Below are positions 9,336 through 18,523 of a stretch of DNA of 64,000 nt, one piece after another. The stretch is from CAZSNT01 sp964607765. GTDB taxonomy: Bacteria > Verrucomicrobiota > Lentisphaeria > Oligosphaerales > JABHEG01. The stretch is taken from positions 62,001 to 126,000 of the forward strand of contig CAZSNT010000001.1 in NCBI GenBank assembly GCA_964607765.1. Direction: 5' to 3'. The notes beneath the pieces are model-generated. The model was not told the DNA's origin. It saw only the letters and a program-made list of their open reading frames with translations, and ran no database searches. The translations under genes were made by a program, and so were the position numbers. The stretch's first letter is position 1, and every line of letters starts with the position of its first letter.

Positions 9336-9833
9336 ATGACCCGGATCGACATTGCCGACCTGTCCCTGAAGCCGGTCGACCTGTGGATGAACCAGTGGCT
9401 TGTCCTGACAGCGGGCACGACCGAAGACTTCAACATGATGACCGTGGCCTGGGGCAGTGTCGGCTGCATGTGGGGCAAACCCTTTGCCCAGATTGTGGTC
9501 CGGCCGCAGCGGCATACCTACACCTACACGGAGAGTTCGGACACGTTCACGCTCTGTGCATTCCCGGCTGCGCGCCGCAGTGACCTGCAGCTGCTCGGCA
9601 CTCTGTCGGGGAGGGACTGCGACAAACTGAGCAGGACGACACTGACCCTGCGCCAGTCCGAGACCGTGCCTGCACCGTCCTACAACGAGGCGTCGCTGAT
9701 CCTCGAGTGCCGCAAGATGTATGCGCAGGACATCGATCCGGCCGGATTCATCGACTCCGCCATCCAGGACAACTACGCCAATCACGACTATCATCGCGCG
9801 TACTTCGGGGAAATCCTGGCCGTCTTCCAGTAG
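9336..9833 (+). CDS. Flavin reductase family protein (FMN-binding split barrel)
   Basis: This 165-residue cytosolic protein matches the flavin-reductase-like/flavoredoxin fold. It has WLVLTAGTTEDFNMMTVAWGSVGCMWGKP near the start, the segment that contacts FMN in this family, followed by RPQRHTYTYTESSDTFTLC. These proteins bind FMN and often pass electrons from NAD(P)H or act as small redox partners. The length is normal for the compact members. ATG 9336 follows the stop of the membrane-anchored protein by 2 bases, with AGGGGGAG inside that gene's last codons as the ribosome site. The physiological partner is unknown. Confidence 0.85.
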   Translation: MTRIDIADLSLKPVDLWMNQWLVLTAGTTEDFNMMTVAWGSVGCMWGKPFAQIVVRPQRHTYTYTESSDTFTLCAFPAARRSDLQLLGTLSGRDCDKLSRTTLTLRQSETVPAPSYNEASLILECRKMYAQDIDPAGFIDSAIQDNYANHDYHRAYFGEILAVFQ

Positions 9834-10080
9834 CGTAGTCCCGCCCTACAGTTTGTGTAGCCTCTGCCGCCGCTTTTGTCGGCGTCATCCCCCCACCGGC
9901 CCGTGCCCGCCCCTTGATGTGGCGGGTTGTTCAATTCAAACCAGCTGCAGCCAAGCATGTTGCATCGTTTCTTATGCGCTTGTGGCACAGCGTCTGCTGT
10001 TGTTGAGGCACTACAAAAAGAAACGAACACCGAAGGCGCCGTGCATCACTCGCCGCTGCCTCTCAAGGAGATACAGGAAC

Positions 10081-10740
10081 ATGCGCAGACTTGCAACAGA
10101 CCGCCAAACCCGGTCCCGCGTTGTCATCAACCCCCTGACCCTGGTAGAGATGACGATCATCCTGAGCGTCATTTCCATTCTGACCACGGTACTGGTGCCG
10201 ACAGTCATGTCGCACATTGCGCAGAGCCGGATTCTGCGTGCCCAGCAGGATGTGAAGACCATTGGCGACTCCATTGTCCGGCTCTATCAGGACACGGGAT
10301 ATGTGCCGAAGACGGCGGACTGTATCGACGGCGCTCCGGGCCGTCAGGCTGTGGACATGCTGGTCAGCGAGGGCGGCATTCCGGCGTTGCCCCACAACCC
10401 CGCGAATCTGACCGCTTGGACAGCGGGCACGACCGACCTGCTGAGCAACCATCTGGTCAACAACGTTCCCGGCTACCGTCTGAAGGCGGATGCGATGTCC
10501 CTGGGCTGGAACGGCCCCTACGTCACGACCGCGCCAGCCGCCGATCCGTGGGGCAACCGCTACATGACGAACGTGACGTTCCTGGAGGCCACCGCCGGCG
10601 TCTTCGATTCGGATGGCCGGCTGAAGAGTGCTGTGCTCGTTGTCAGCGCCGGCCCGAACGGCACCATCGAAACCGCCTTCGACCAGCCGCTGACCGATGT
10701 CGCCACCGGCGGCGACGACATCGTGCATCGCCTCCAGTAA
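10081..10740 (+). CDS. GspG-like pseudopilin / type IV pilin-like protein with atypical cleavage site
   Basis: This 219-residue protein has a class III prepilin-type N-terminus: a basic leader of about 19 residues (MRRLATDRQTRSRVVIN), then PLTLVEMTIILSVISILTTVLVP, with the Glu that would be +5. The C-terminal half has the GspG hallmark DPWGNRY and a final strand VLVVSAGPNGTIET. Residue -1 is Pro rather than the Gly (or Ala) that prepilin peptidase normally needs, so processing is uncertain. The mature region (about 200 residues) is longer than GspG (about 140). No other secretion genes lie alongside. ATG 10081 has AAGGAG at 10065-10070. A strong terminator follows. Confidence 0.8.
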   Translation: MRRLATDRQTRSRVVINPLTLVEMTIILSVISILTTVLVPTVMSHIAQSRILRAQQDVKTIGDSIVRLYQDTGYVPKTADCIDGAPGRQAVDMLVSEGGIPALPHNPANLTAWTAGTTDLLSNHLVNNVPGYRLKADAMSLGWNGPYVTTAPAADPWGNRYMTNVTFLEATAGVFDSDGRLKSAVLVVSAGPNGTIETAFDQPLTDVATGGDDIVHRLQ

Positions 10741-10759
10741 TCCGCGCCCGTATCACACG

Positions 10760-10793
10760 GCCCCGGCACTCCAAGCCGGGGCTTTCTCTGTTT
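10760..10793 (+). terminator. Rho-independent terminator after the pseudopilin gene
   Basis: GCCCCGGC (10760-10767) pairs perfectly with GCCGGGGC (10775-10782) around a 7-base loop and is followed by a T-rich tail (TTTCTCTGTTT). It lies 20 bases after the pseudopilin stop. Confidence 0.85.
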
Positions 10794-10925
10794 CGGGCTC
10801 CTGCCAGTCTCGTCCTCCTCCCCCTCGCCCCTCGCTCTGCGGCGGAAACGCTGTCGTCACGCTCGCGAACGCCGGCGGTCACGTTATCGTTACTTGGATG
10901 GCGTGATGAGCAAAGGAGCAGACAC

Positions 10926-11924
10926 ATGGGAAAACTGCGGATTGGCATCGTGGGATGCGGCGGAATGGGCGGGGTTCACTCCCGCCGGCTCAGTGGGATG
11001 GACGAGGCGGAGATCGTCGCACTGTGCGACCTGACCGAAGAGATCGCCGGCAATCTCCGTGAACGGATTTTCGGGGATGACGGCGCGGACATTCCGCTGT
11101 TCGCCGGCACGGCGAGCATGTACGCCGGCGCATCACTGGACGCGGTGGTGATCGCCACGCCCCACACGATCCACTTTGAGCAGGGCATGGAAGCGCTCGG
11201 GCAGGGCTGCCACGTGTTCATGGAGAAGCCCATGGTCACGTGTGCAGACCACGCATATGCGCTGGCCGAAGAGGTGGCGAAGACCGGCAAAGTCCTGACG
11301 ATCGGCTACAACACGCCTTGCACGCCGCCGTTTGCGTACCTGCGCGAGAAGATACGTGCGAACGCCTTCGGCAAGCTGGAGCTGGTATCCGGCTTTCTGT
11401 GCCAGAATTGGCTGAAAGCGACGATTGGCAAGTGGCGCCAGGACCCGGCCCTGTCCGGTGGCGGCCAGGCCTACGACAGCGGTGCTCACCTGCTGAACAG
11501 CTTGGTGTGGAGCGTGGAGAGCCGCCCGGCCGAGGTCTTCGCGTTCATCGACAACCACGGCACCAAAGTCGACATCAACAGCGTCATCACGATCCGCTTC
11601 GAGAATGGCGTGATGGCTGCCATTGCGGTCGGTGGCAACTGCGCGCGTGGCGGCGCGGACCTGGCCTTCATGTTCGAGAACGCCCGGGTCGATATCGACG
11701 GCTGGTGCGGGAACTGGATCGATGTCTTCGCGCCGGGTGAGCCGGAGAATCCGGACCTCGGTGATGCAGACGGCACGCCTGACCGTGACTTTGTCGACGC
11801 CGTGCTTGGCCGCTGCGAGCCCAAAACCAGCTGCGCCAACGGCATCCACCACACCGAATTGATGGACGCCATCTACCGGTCCGCCGCGACCGGTGCCCCC
11901 GTGCGCCCGGCGGCCAGAGACTAG
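10926..11924 (+). CDS. Gfo/Idh/MocA family NAD(P)-dependent oxidoreductase
   Basis: The 332-residue protein opens with a Rossmann fold (LRIGIVGCGGMGGVHSRRL, residues 3-21), the dinucleotide-binding signature. It has the conserved EKP of the family in HVFMEKPMVT (near residue 100), where the Lys is usually catalytic, and a GGGQAYDSGAHLLNS segment whose Asp and His align with the substrate site. These enzymes oxidise or reduce the ring or chain carbon of sugars and inositols. No signal peptide is seen, so it acts in the cytosol. ATG 10926 has AAAGGAG 7 bases upstream. It stands alone after a terminator; the substrate is not predictable. Confidence 0.9.
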   Translation: MGKLRIGIVGCGGMGGVHSRRLSGMDEAEIVALCDLTEEIAGNLRERIFGDDGADIPLFAGTASMYAGASLDAVVIATPHTIHFEQGMEALGQGCHVFMEKPMVTCADHAYALAEEVAKTGKVLTIGYNTPCTPPFAYLREKIRANAFGKLELVSGFLCQNWLKATIGKWRQDPALSGGGQAYDSGAHLLNSLVWSVESRPAEVFAFIDNHGTKVDINSVITIRFENGVMAAIAVGGNCARGGADLAFMFENARVDIDGWCGNWIDVFAPGEPENPDLGDADGTPDRDFVDAVLGRCEPKTSCANGIHHTELMDAIYRSAATGAPVRPAARD

Positions 11925-11990
11925 AGTCAAACGGCGTTGAGACAGGTCGTGAAGCGCCCCCCACGGCCTCGTGCCAAAGGTAGTCAAGGC

Positions 11991-14786
11991 ATGCGAACTC
12001 CATCTGTCAGGCGTTTTCCGGGAGTCCCCGCGCTGCTCCTCGCCCTGACGTGTTCTCTGCCGGCAGCGGACTGGCCGCACTGGCGGGGGGTCAACCGGAC
12101 AGCAGTGGTGCAGGAGCCATCGGGCTATCCCGAAGCGTGGCCGCCGCGCCGGCTGTGGGAGCGCCGCGTGGGATTCGGCTGCACGTCGCCCGTGATGACC
12201 CAGGGCAAGCTCTACGTTCTGGGCTGGTCGGGCAGCGACGGGCGGCGGCCACGAGGCAATCCGTCCGGGGTCGACACGCTTTTCTGCTTCGATGCGCGGA
12301 CGGGCAGGGAGTTGTGGAAGCAGTCCTACGCCAGCCGCTACCAGGGGCGCCTGCGCACAGGTGACCTGGGTGCCTACGGCGGGCCGTCTTCCACGCCGAG
12401 CCTCGATGTCGACACCGGACTGCTTTACACGCTCAGCATCGACGGGTACCTGCAGTGCTGGAATACGCAGAAACAGGGCCGGCGCGTTTGGGGTGTCAGC
12501 CTGTACGACACGGTCCGTATCGACCAGCGCCCGAACGTGGGTGGCGGGCGCCGCGACTACGGGTTGCCCGGCTCGCCACTGGTCTACGGGGAGTTGGTTG
12601 TGGTGGAAGTCGGCGCTCGCGACGGCTTGATCATGGCGTTCGACAAGCGCAGCGGCGAACGGCGCTGGAGCAGCGAATCGGTTGAGCCGGCGGGGCATTG
12701 CGGGGGCCCCGTGCCTCTGACGGTCGACGGCATACCGTGCCTGGCCACACTCGCGTTGAGAGGCCTGGCCGTGATACGAACCGACCCCGGTCACTTGGGC
12801 AAGACACTCGGCTGGTTCCCGTGGGCCACCGACTTTGCGTGCAACATTGCGACACCCGCAGTTACGCCGAACGGCGTGCTCGTCACGTCTGCCTACAACC
12901 ACAAGGCAATGGCGCTTGTCAGCGTCAGTTCGGGCAATCTGCGGCCCGTATGGCAGTCCAGGCAACATGCTTTGGTCGGTACACCTGTCGTGTTCGAGGA
13001 CCGGATCTACACGGTTGCGGGGCGGCTGCAGTGCGCCGCATTGGCGACGGGCGAGACGGTCTGGAGTGGCGGCAGGTTCGAACACGGCGGTTGCCTGGTG
13101 ACCGCACCGGATCGGAGGCTGATCGTACTCGGGCGGGGCCGGCTGTCGCTGGTCGACGCCGCGCCGGGCCAGGCCGAGTTCCGCGAACTGAGCCGGGTGG
13201 ACAACGTGGTCCGCGGCACGTGCTACCCCCACGTCACGCTTGCGAACGGTGTGCTGGCGTGCAAGGACCGTGACGGGCAACTGGTCTGTCTCTCGCTGCG
13301 CGCGGAGGCCCAGAAGGCCTCCACACCCGTTGCGGAGTCCGCAAAGCCGACGGCCGGGCGGCAGCGTGAGCCGGAACCTGTCCCCGTTCGTTCCGCTTCT
13401 GACCAGGGCACGATCGAGGTGACGGAACTCGCGGACCACCAGGGCCAGGCAAGCTGGCGGATCGCCACGCCGGCCGCCACCTACATCTATCACAAGCAGG
13501 GCGCGGCCTTTGCGGCGCTGATTGACCCGGACGGCAAGGACTGGATCAGCTATCGACCCACGGGCGGCGCGGCCGGCAGTTACCGCGGCATCCCCAACCT
13601 GGGGCATCCGGGCGGCGGCTTCCACCCGGGCGGCACGGCGTGCACCAGCACGATCACCGTGCGCGAGCCCAAGCGTGTAGTCATCGCGTCCCGATCGAAC
13701 GACGGCGATTGGGCTTGTACCTGGGAGATAGGCCTCGATTCCGCCACCATGGTGCTGGCCAAGGCGATTCCGCCCTACTGGGTCCTGTATGAAGGCACGC
13801 CGGGCGGCAACTACGACCAGGCCGGCGCATTCACCGTGGACTCGGCAGGGCACAGGGACTCGTGTGCGACGAGGTGGGAGCGCCGCATCCCCGAGCCGCG
13901 CTGGATCACGTTCCGCACGCCCGACTCGCCCTACGCACTGGCCCTTGTCGACGGGACTGAACGCCCATCCACCGTGCGCGATTCGTTCTGGTCCATGCAG
14001 AAGAACATGACCGTCTTCGGGTTCGGGCGGCAGCTCAGGCACGGCTCGCGCTGGATGCATCTGCGGGCTGTGCCGGCGCGGTTGACCATCGCCTTGCTGC
14101 CGGTTGCGGGTCAGCCTGACATCTCCGCACGCGTCAACGCTCTGGCCGGCGCGACTGCTACCCCGGCAGCGTCGCACCAGCCGCCGCCGTCCGGCAGCAC
14201 GCAGCCGCTGTTTGCCTGGGCTGGCGGCAGCGTCGTTTCAGGGGACGCCCGGATCCAGTTGCGCGGCAAGGCTGTGACCACCCCGGCCGGCGCCCTGGAG
14301 TTGGCCGATGGCGCCGCGGCTGTCCAAGGCCTTGACGCAGCGCTTCTGGCTGCGTGTCAGCAGAGCAACGAACTCACCATCGAGGCCGTGCTGACGCCGG
14401 CTAACGTCACCCAGGGCGGCCCGGCCCGTGTTGTGTCGTTCTCACTCGATCCGTACAAACGCAATTTCACCTTGGGCCAGCAGGGCGATCGTCTCGTGCT
14501 GCGGTTGCGGACTCCGCAAACGGGACCGAACGGCATGAAACCGGAAGTGACGCTCTGCCGTGTCCGTGCGGGCGAACAGATCCATGTCGTGGTCAGCTAC
14601 AGGCCCGGGCGGCTGACTTGCAGTCTGAACGGGGAGAAGGTGCTGGACACGGGGCGTGTTCAGGGCGATTTCAGCAACTGGGCGGCGCATCACCTGATCC
14701 TCGGCGACGAGTGGACCGGCGGCCGGGACTGGGCCGGCCGGCTCGAATCGGTCCGCCTCCACAGTCGTGCGCTGGGCCAGGAGTGA
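11991..14786 (+). CDS. Secreted PQQ-type beta-propeller protein with LamG-like C-terminus
   Basis: This 931-residue exported protein has a signal peptide (MRTPSVRRFPGVPALLLALTCSLPAAD) followed at once by WPHWRGVNRTAV, the usual opening of planctomycete/Lentisphaera PQQ-like propellers. Propeller strands with FDARTGRELW, FDKRSGERRW and the like continue to about residue 440. The middle (about 465-700) is a beta-rich domain (ASWRIATPAATYIYHKQG, WISYRPTGGAAGSYRG) of no family I recognise. The C-terminus (about 780-930) is concanavalin/LamG-like (HVVVSYRPGRLTCSLNGEKV, WAGRLESVRLHSRAL). Such proteins may bind glycans; PQQ dependence is not established. ATG 11991 is preferred over 11937 because the signal peptide starts there. 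Confidence 0.8.
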   Translation: MRTPSVRRFPGVPALLLALTCSLPAADWPHWRGVNRTAVVQEPSGYPEAWPPRRLWERRVGFGCTSPVMTQGKLYVLGWSGSDGRRPRGNPSGVDTLFCFDARTGRELWKQSYASRYQGRLRTGDLGAYGGPSSTPSLDVDTGLLYTLSIDGYLQCWNTQKQGRRVWGVSLYDTVRIDQRPNVGGGRRDYGLPGSPLVYGELVVVEVGARDGLIMAFDKRSGERRWSSESVEPAGHCGGPVPLTVDGIPCLATLALRGLAVIRTDPGHLGKTLGWFPWATDFACNIATPAVTPNGVLVTSAYNHKAMALVSVSSGNLRPVWQSRQHALVGTPVVFEDRIYTVAGRLQCAALATGETVWSGGRFEHGGCLVTAPDRRLIVLGRGRLSLVDAAPGQAEFRELSRVDNVVRGTCYPHVTLANGVLACKDRDGQLVCLSLRAEAQKASTPVAESAKPTAGRQREPEPVPVRSASDQGTIEVTELADHQGQASWRIATPAATYIYHKQGAAFAALIDPDGKDWISYRPTGGAAGSYRGIPNLGHPGGGFHPGGTACTSTITVREPKRVVIASRSNDGDWACTWEIGLDSATMVLAKAIPPYWVLYEGTPGGNYDQAGAFTVDSAGHRDSCATRWERRIPEPRWITFRTPDSPYALALVDGTERPSTVRDSFWSMQKNMTVFGFGRQLRHGSRWMHLRAVPARLTIALLPVAGQPDISARVNALAGATATPAASHQPPPSGSTQPLFAWAGGSVVSGDARIQLRGKAVTTPAGALELADGAAAVQGLDAALLAACQQSNELTIEAVLTPANVTQGGPARVVSFSLDPYKRNFTLGQQGDRLVLRLRTPQTGPNGMKPEVTLCRVRAGEQIHVVVSYRPGRLTCSLNGEKVLDTGRVQGDFSNWAAHHLILGDEWTGGRDWAGRLESVRLHSRALGQE

Positions 14787-14854
14787 CGCAGTGAGCGGGT
14801 GACGCATGTTTTGGGACGGAGGGCGAGGAGGTCTGCGACCGGGATCACGGTTGC

Positions 14855-14962
14855 CTGTCTGAGAGTAGAGCCCCCCTTGAGCTTGGAGGAGCAAGCTCGG
14901 CCGCAATCGGATGCAATCGAGAGCTGCCGACTGCAATCGACGGGACTCCCGTCTGAGAGTAC
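14855..14962 (+). repeat. 108-bp dispersed repeat, copy 1 (inverted relative to copy 2)
   Basis: The reverse complement aligns along its whole length with 63742-63851. Both copies carry CTCTCAGAC-type ends and a core of near-tandem decamers containing GCAATCGA. In this copy GTCTGAGAGTA stands at each end (14857-14867 and 14951-14961) and a 7-bp hairpin GAGCTTG/CAAGCTC is at 14879-14898. It lies 69 bases downstream of the propeller gene and 100 bases upstream of the sulfatase. Confidence 0.65.
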
Positions 14963-15062
14963 GGGATCTTCACACCCGTAGAACCAGATCCGCCAGCCCC
15001 GCGCCGCACAGCCCGAGGTCACACTGAACACCAAACGCTCCCCCAATCACAAGGGGCACGCC

Positions 15063-16454
15063 ATGGCTCGTCCCAACATTGTCATGATCATGGCCGACGA
15101 CATGGGCTACGGCGATTTCGGCCAGTTCAACAATGGGCTCACTCACACACCCGCGCTGGACCAGCTGAGCGGGGACGGCGTCTGCCTCACACAGCACTAC
15201 TCGGCCTCCTGCGTGTGTACGCCGGCTCGTGCGGGACTGCTCACGGGCCGGTATCCGCATCGCACGGGCGCCATCGAGATGCGTTCGATCCGCGGTCTCG
15301 ACCGTCTGGCTTTGCGCGAGACGACCGTGGCGGACCTGTTCAAGCGGGCTGGCTACGCGACCGGGTTGGTCGGCAAGTGGCACACGGGCGTCTACGGCGC
15401 AGCCTATCATCCGAACAGACGCGGATTCGATGAGTTTGTCGGGTTCCGTGGCGGGGCCATGAGCTACACGGATTGGCTCATTGAGCGGAACGGCCAGTTT
15501 CAGCGCACCGATGGGCAATACCTGACCGATCTGTTCACCGACGAGGCCATCGCGTTCTTGCGACGGCACAGGCAGGCTCCGTTCTTCCTGTGCGTGCACT
15601 ACAATGCGCCGCACACGCCGCTCGAAGCGCCGGCGGCGGACATTGAGCGGTATCTGAAGCCGGATCAGTACACGCGCGGCGTCGGCATCGTCTATGCCAT
15701 GGTGCATCGTCTCGACATCGGTGTCGGTCGGATTCGCGAGGAGGTGGCACGACTTGGGCTGGACGAGAACACGGTGTTCCTGTTCACGAGCGACAACGGC
15801 CCCGCCATGTACGGGGCCGGCGACCTGTGCATGGCTCGGTTCAACTGCAACTTCGCCGGGGGCAAGGGAGACGTCTACGAAGGCGGCATCCGCGTACCCG
15901 TGCTCGTCGACTGGCCCGCCGGCGGCCTGAGCGGGGGCCGGACATTCGACGGCTTCGGCCACTTCACTGACTGGCTGCCTACGCTCTGCGCGGCATCGGG
16001 GATCGAGCTGTCGGCCGAGGTCGAGCTGGACGGCGTCAACCTGCTGCCCGCGCTGCAGGGCATCGATCCGGGTGCGGTCAACCCGCGTCGGTTCTGGCAA
16101 TGGAACCGCTACACGCCTGTGCCTTCGTGCAACGCGGCCATGCGCGACGGCGACTGGAAGCTGGTCCGGCCGGTGATCCGGCGGGCAGTGTGGACGTCCC
16201 CCGACGAGATGGCCATGGACCGGGAGCTGGAGATGAACCCGGGACGTTTCGTCGACATCCTCCGGACACCGGAGCCGCAGCGGGAACTGCCCGACCCGCC
16301 GCCGCCGGAGCTGTACAACCTGACCGACGACCCCGGCGAGAGAACCGACCTGGCCGGACGCTGCCCCGACCGGGCCCGGCGCATGCTCGCGGAACTCGAG
16401 GCATGGTTCGAGGACGTGGAAGCGGACCGACTCAGCATCGACGATTGCAGGTGA
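15063..16454 (+). CDS. Type I sulfatase (arylsulfatase family), no visible signal peptide
   Basis: This 463-residue sulfatase opens ARPNIVMIMADDMGYGDFG, with the metal-binding Asp pair (DD, residues 12-13). The formylglycine site is C52-T-P-A-R56 in SCVCTPARAGLLTGRYPHR. Other family blocks are VGKWHTG, HYNAPHTPLEAP and FTSDNGPAMYG. It hydrolyses a sulfate ester, and Cys52 must first be oxidised to formylglycine. There is no signal peptide at ATG 15063, which has AAGGGG upstream and no better in-frame start. It may therefore be cytosolic, unlike the exported sulfatase at 40292. A hairpin at 16464-16483 follows the stop. Confidence 0.92.
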   Translation: MARPNIVMIMADDMGYGDFGQFNNGLTHTPALDQLSGDGVCLTQHYSASCVCTPARAGLLTGRYPHRTGAIEMRSIRGLDRLALRETTVADLFKRAGYATGLVGKWHTGVYGAAYHPNRRGFDEFVGFRGGAMSYTDWLIERNGQFQRTDGQYLTDLFTDEAIAFLRRHRQAPFFLCVHYNAPHTPLEAPAADIERYLKPDQYTRGVGIVYAMVHRLDIGVGRIREEVARLGLDENTVFLFTSDNGPAMYGAGDLCMARFNCNFAGGKGDVYEGGIRVPVLVDWPAGGLSGGRTFDGFGHFTDWLPTLCAASGIELSAEVELDGVNLLPALQGIDPGAVNPRRFWQWNRYTPVPSCNAAMRDGDWKLVRPVIRRAVWTSPDEMAMDRELEMNPGRFVDILRTPEPQRELPDPPPPELYNLTDDPGERTDLAGRCPDRARRMLAELEAWFEDVEADRLSIDDCR

Positions 16455-16463
16455 TCCCAGCTC

Positions 16464-16483
16464 GGGCAAGGCAGCGCCTGCCC
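16464..16483 (+). terminator. Possible hairpin terminator after the sulfatase
   Basis: GGGCA-A-GGC (16464-16472) pairs with GCC-TGCCC (16476-16483), one bulged A and a 3-base loop. It lies in a convergent gap but has no T-run, so termination is only suggested. Confidence 0.35.
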
Positions 16484-16561
16484 GTCTGCCTGGCCCGCAT
16501 TTCTCATGAACTTCCGTCGTGAGATCCGGCGTCGCAGCAGGGAGTTCACTGGAAATGCGGG

Positions 16562-17605
16562 TTAGCGTCGCGCGCCGCGCTGCCGCAGCAGCTTCGCCAT
16601 ATCGTGGTGCCCATTTTCCACAGCCAGCGACAGCGGCGTGCCCCACAGTTTCGACTCGGCCTTCACCGTCGCGCCTCCTTCGAGCAGCAGTTCGGCAATG
16701 GCGACGTGCCCGTGCAGCGCGGCCACCATCAGGGCAGTGACTCCGTCCTTCGTGTGTGCGCTGACGTAGACGCCCTCTTCCAGGAGCTGCCGGACGGCAG
16801 GCGCACTGCCGCCCTCTGCCGCCAGCATCAGCACGGTCCGGCCATCCACGGTGACTGCGTGCGCATCCGCCCCCTTGCGCAGCAGGAATGCGGCAGCTTT
16901 GCCGTGGCCTTTGAGGCACGCCAGCATCAGAGGCGTCTCGCCCGTCCTCAAATGCGCCTCCAACGCGGGCTGCTTCGTCAACAGCAGTGCGAGCATTGGC
17001 ACGTCTCCGGCCGCCGCCGCACCCAGGGCGGGGTTCCAGCCGTTGTCAGATGCCGCACTGACGTCGGCGCCCTTCTTGACAAGGTAGTGCGCGATGCCCA
17101 GGTGCCCCCATTGTGCCGCGAACAGCAGCGCGGTGACCCCGTCCTTGCGTTTGGCATTGACATTGGCGCCCCTGTCAACCAGCTCCAGGGCGGCGCTCAG
17201 GTTCCCGCCTGCCGCGGCCGCTATCAGTGGCGTGCTGCCGTCCGATCTGGCGCAGTTTGCGTCGGCACCGTGCCGGAGCAGCAGCCTCACAATGGCGGTG
17301 TATCCCCCTTCCGCGGCCAGCATCAGCGCTGTCTCGCTGTCGTCGGCCGCGGCGTCCACAGCGGCCTTGTTCTCCAGCAGCAGCGCCACGATTTCCGTGC
17401 GCCCGTACTCGGTAGCTACGTGCAGCGCGGTCCGACCCACCGAATCCCGGGCGTTCACCAGCCCTGCGTTCGAGGCCAACAGCCGCAACACGTGGCGCCG
17501 GCCGCCTTCGCGTGCCACCGCGTGGATACTGCCGTCGGCGTGCGCGCCGGTGCAACAGGCCATCAGAATGATGCCCGCGAATCCCAGACGCCAGAGACAT
17601 TTCAT
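16562..17605 (-). CDS. Ankyrin-repeat protein, probable lipoprotein
   Basis: The 347-residue product begins MKCLWRLGFAGIILMACCTGAHADG, an export signal with a lipobox-like LMAC, then carries about nine to ten ankyrin repeats filling the rest of the chain. Typical units are GRTALHVATEYGRTEIVALLLENKA, GETPLMLACLKGHGKAAAFLLRKGA and DGVTALMVAALHGHVAIAELLLEGGA. It is likely a protein-interaction scaffold on the envelope. ATG 17605 is chosen over an in-frame GTG at 17629 because the signal sequence starts there; the ribosome site is weak in both cases. It is divergent from the SIMPL gene and convergent with the sulfatase. Confidence 0.85.
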   Translation of the reverse strand: MKCLWRLGFAGIILMACCTGAHADGSIHAVAREGGRRHVLRLLASNAGLVNARDSVGRTALHVATEYGRTEIVALLLENKAAVDAAADDSETALMLAAEGGYTAIVRLLLRHGADANCARSDGSTPLIAAAAGGNLSAALELVDRGANVNAKRKDGVTALLFAAQWGHLGIAHYLVKKGADVSAASDNGWNPALGAAAAGDVPMLALLLTKQPALEAHLRTGETPLMLACLKGHGKAAAFLLRKGADAHAVTVDGRTVLMLAAEGGSAPAVRQLLEEGVYVSAHTKDGVTALMVAALHGHVAIAELLLEGGATVKAESKLWGTPLSLAVENGHHDMAKLLRQRGARR

Positions 17606-17656
17606 CGATTGCTTCGCGGGACTTCCCACACCAGGCCGCCCTTCTGTTCAGCCGCG

Positions 17657-17684
17657 TTGAAGCATCACAACCCAGCTATATCAT
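17657..17684 (+). promoter_or_regulatory. Possible sigma70-type promoter for the SIMPL operon
   Basis: TTGAAG (17657-17662) and TATCAT (17679-17684) are separated by 16 bases in an AT-richer stretch, 52 bases upstream of the SIMPL start. Confidence 0.4.
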
Positions 17685-17735
17685 ACAATGACGGTGCACT
17701 TGCATCAAAGACAACATACGAAAGGAGCCAGCAGG

Positions 17736-18497
17736 ATGGTATTGAGAGAGCGGCGGGCCACAAGCGGGGCTCTTGCGTTGGCGTGGATTGCGTTGGCGCT
17801 GAGCTCCGGCGTCTGGGCAGCAGACGCCGGACGGCTGGTTAAGGTGACGGGCCACGCCGAGGTCGTGGCTGCCCCCGACACCGCGGAGATTGAGTTCGAG
17901 GTCAGCCTGCGCGGTCGAAGTCTTGAGAAGACGGAGCGGGAGTTTGGGCAGAAACAAGCAACGGTCGAGAAGGCGGTGGCCTCCCTTGAGCTTCCGGCCG
18001 GCGCGGTGCGCGCCTGCGACACGCGAATCCGGCCTCTGCACGGTTCCGGCCGCGACCGCGCTGCGACGGTTGGCTACCAGTTCGACAGAACGTTCACTGT
18101 CGAGCTCACGGACCTGGGCCGCTTGCGGCGTGTGCTCGACGCCTTGGTGGCTGCGGGCGTGAACAGCGTGACCGGCATCGAGTTCAGATCAGCCAAGGAA
18201 GCGGAACTGGAGGCAGAGGCCCTTTGTGCGGCTGCCGAGATGGCACGGACAAAAGCAGAGGCCGTGGCCAAGACTCTCGACTGCCGCCTGGGCCGCGTCA
18301 TGGCGGTCCATGAGGATTCGCACTATGACAAGTGGGAAGACGGTTTCAGCGGCGACGAGTTCAGCGACGACTTTGGCGGGTTCGATGCGGGAGGAGGGGG
18401 CGATTTCGGCGAGGCCAGGGCTCCTGCTTCCGCTGTTTCGGAGGGCCGGATCACCATATCGACTCAGGCTATCGTGACATTCGAACTCATCGACTGA
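17736..18497 (+). CDS. SIMPL domain (DUF541) exported protein
   Basis: This 253-residue protein has a signal peptide (MVLRERRATSGALALAWIALALSSGVWAAD) and a SIMPL/DUF541 fold: LVKVTGHAEVVAAPDTAEIEFEV near the start, GYQFDRTFTVELTDLGRLRRVLDALVAAGVNSVTGIEF in the middle, and the closing strand ITISTQAIVTFEL. An acidic Gly/Asp/Phe-rich loop (about 205-232) interrupts the last part and is unusual. SIMPL proteins are periplasmic or outer-envelope proteins of poorly defined role. ATG 17736 has AAAGGAG 8 bases upstream; the upstream in-frame ATG at 17688 lacks one. It starts a run with the DUF4349 and MFS genes. Confidence 0.88.
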   Translation: MVLRERRATSGALALAWIALALSSGVWAADAGRLVKVTGHAEVVAAPDTAEIEFEVSLRGRSLEKTEREFGQKQATVEKAVASLELPAGAVRACDTRIRPLHGSGRDRAATVGYQFDRTFTVELTDLGRLRRVLDALVAAGVNSVTGIEFRSAKEAELEAEALCAAAEMARTKAEAVAKTLDCRLGRVMAVHEDSHYDKWEDGFSGDEFSDDFGGFDAGGGGDFGEARAPASAVSEGRITISTQAIVTFELID

Positions 18498-18523
18498 GCA
18501 GTGACCAACTGAAGGAGCGGACC

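Noticed and set aside
11133..14177. A 1014-codon minus-strand open frame
   Set aside because: It lies antisense to the propeller and Gfo/Idh genes. The high GC removes stop codons; the translation has low-complexity Arg/Gly/Val/His composition and no ribosome site.
16464..16483. Strong terminator after the arylsulfatase
   Set aside because: The stem has a bulge and no T-run; kept only as a weak call.
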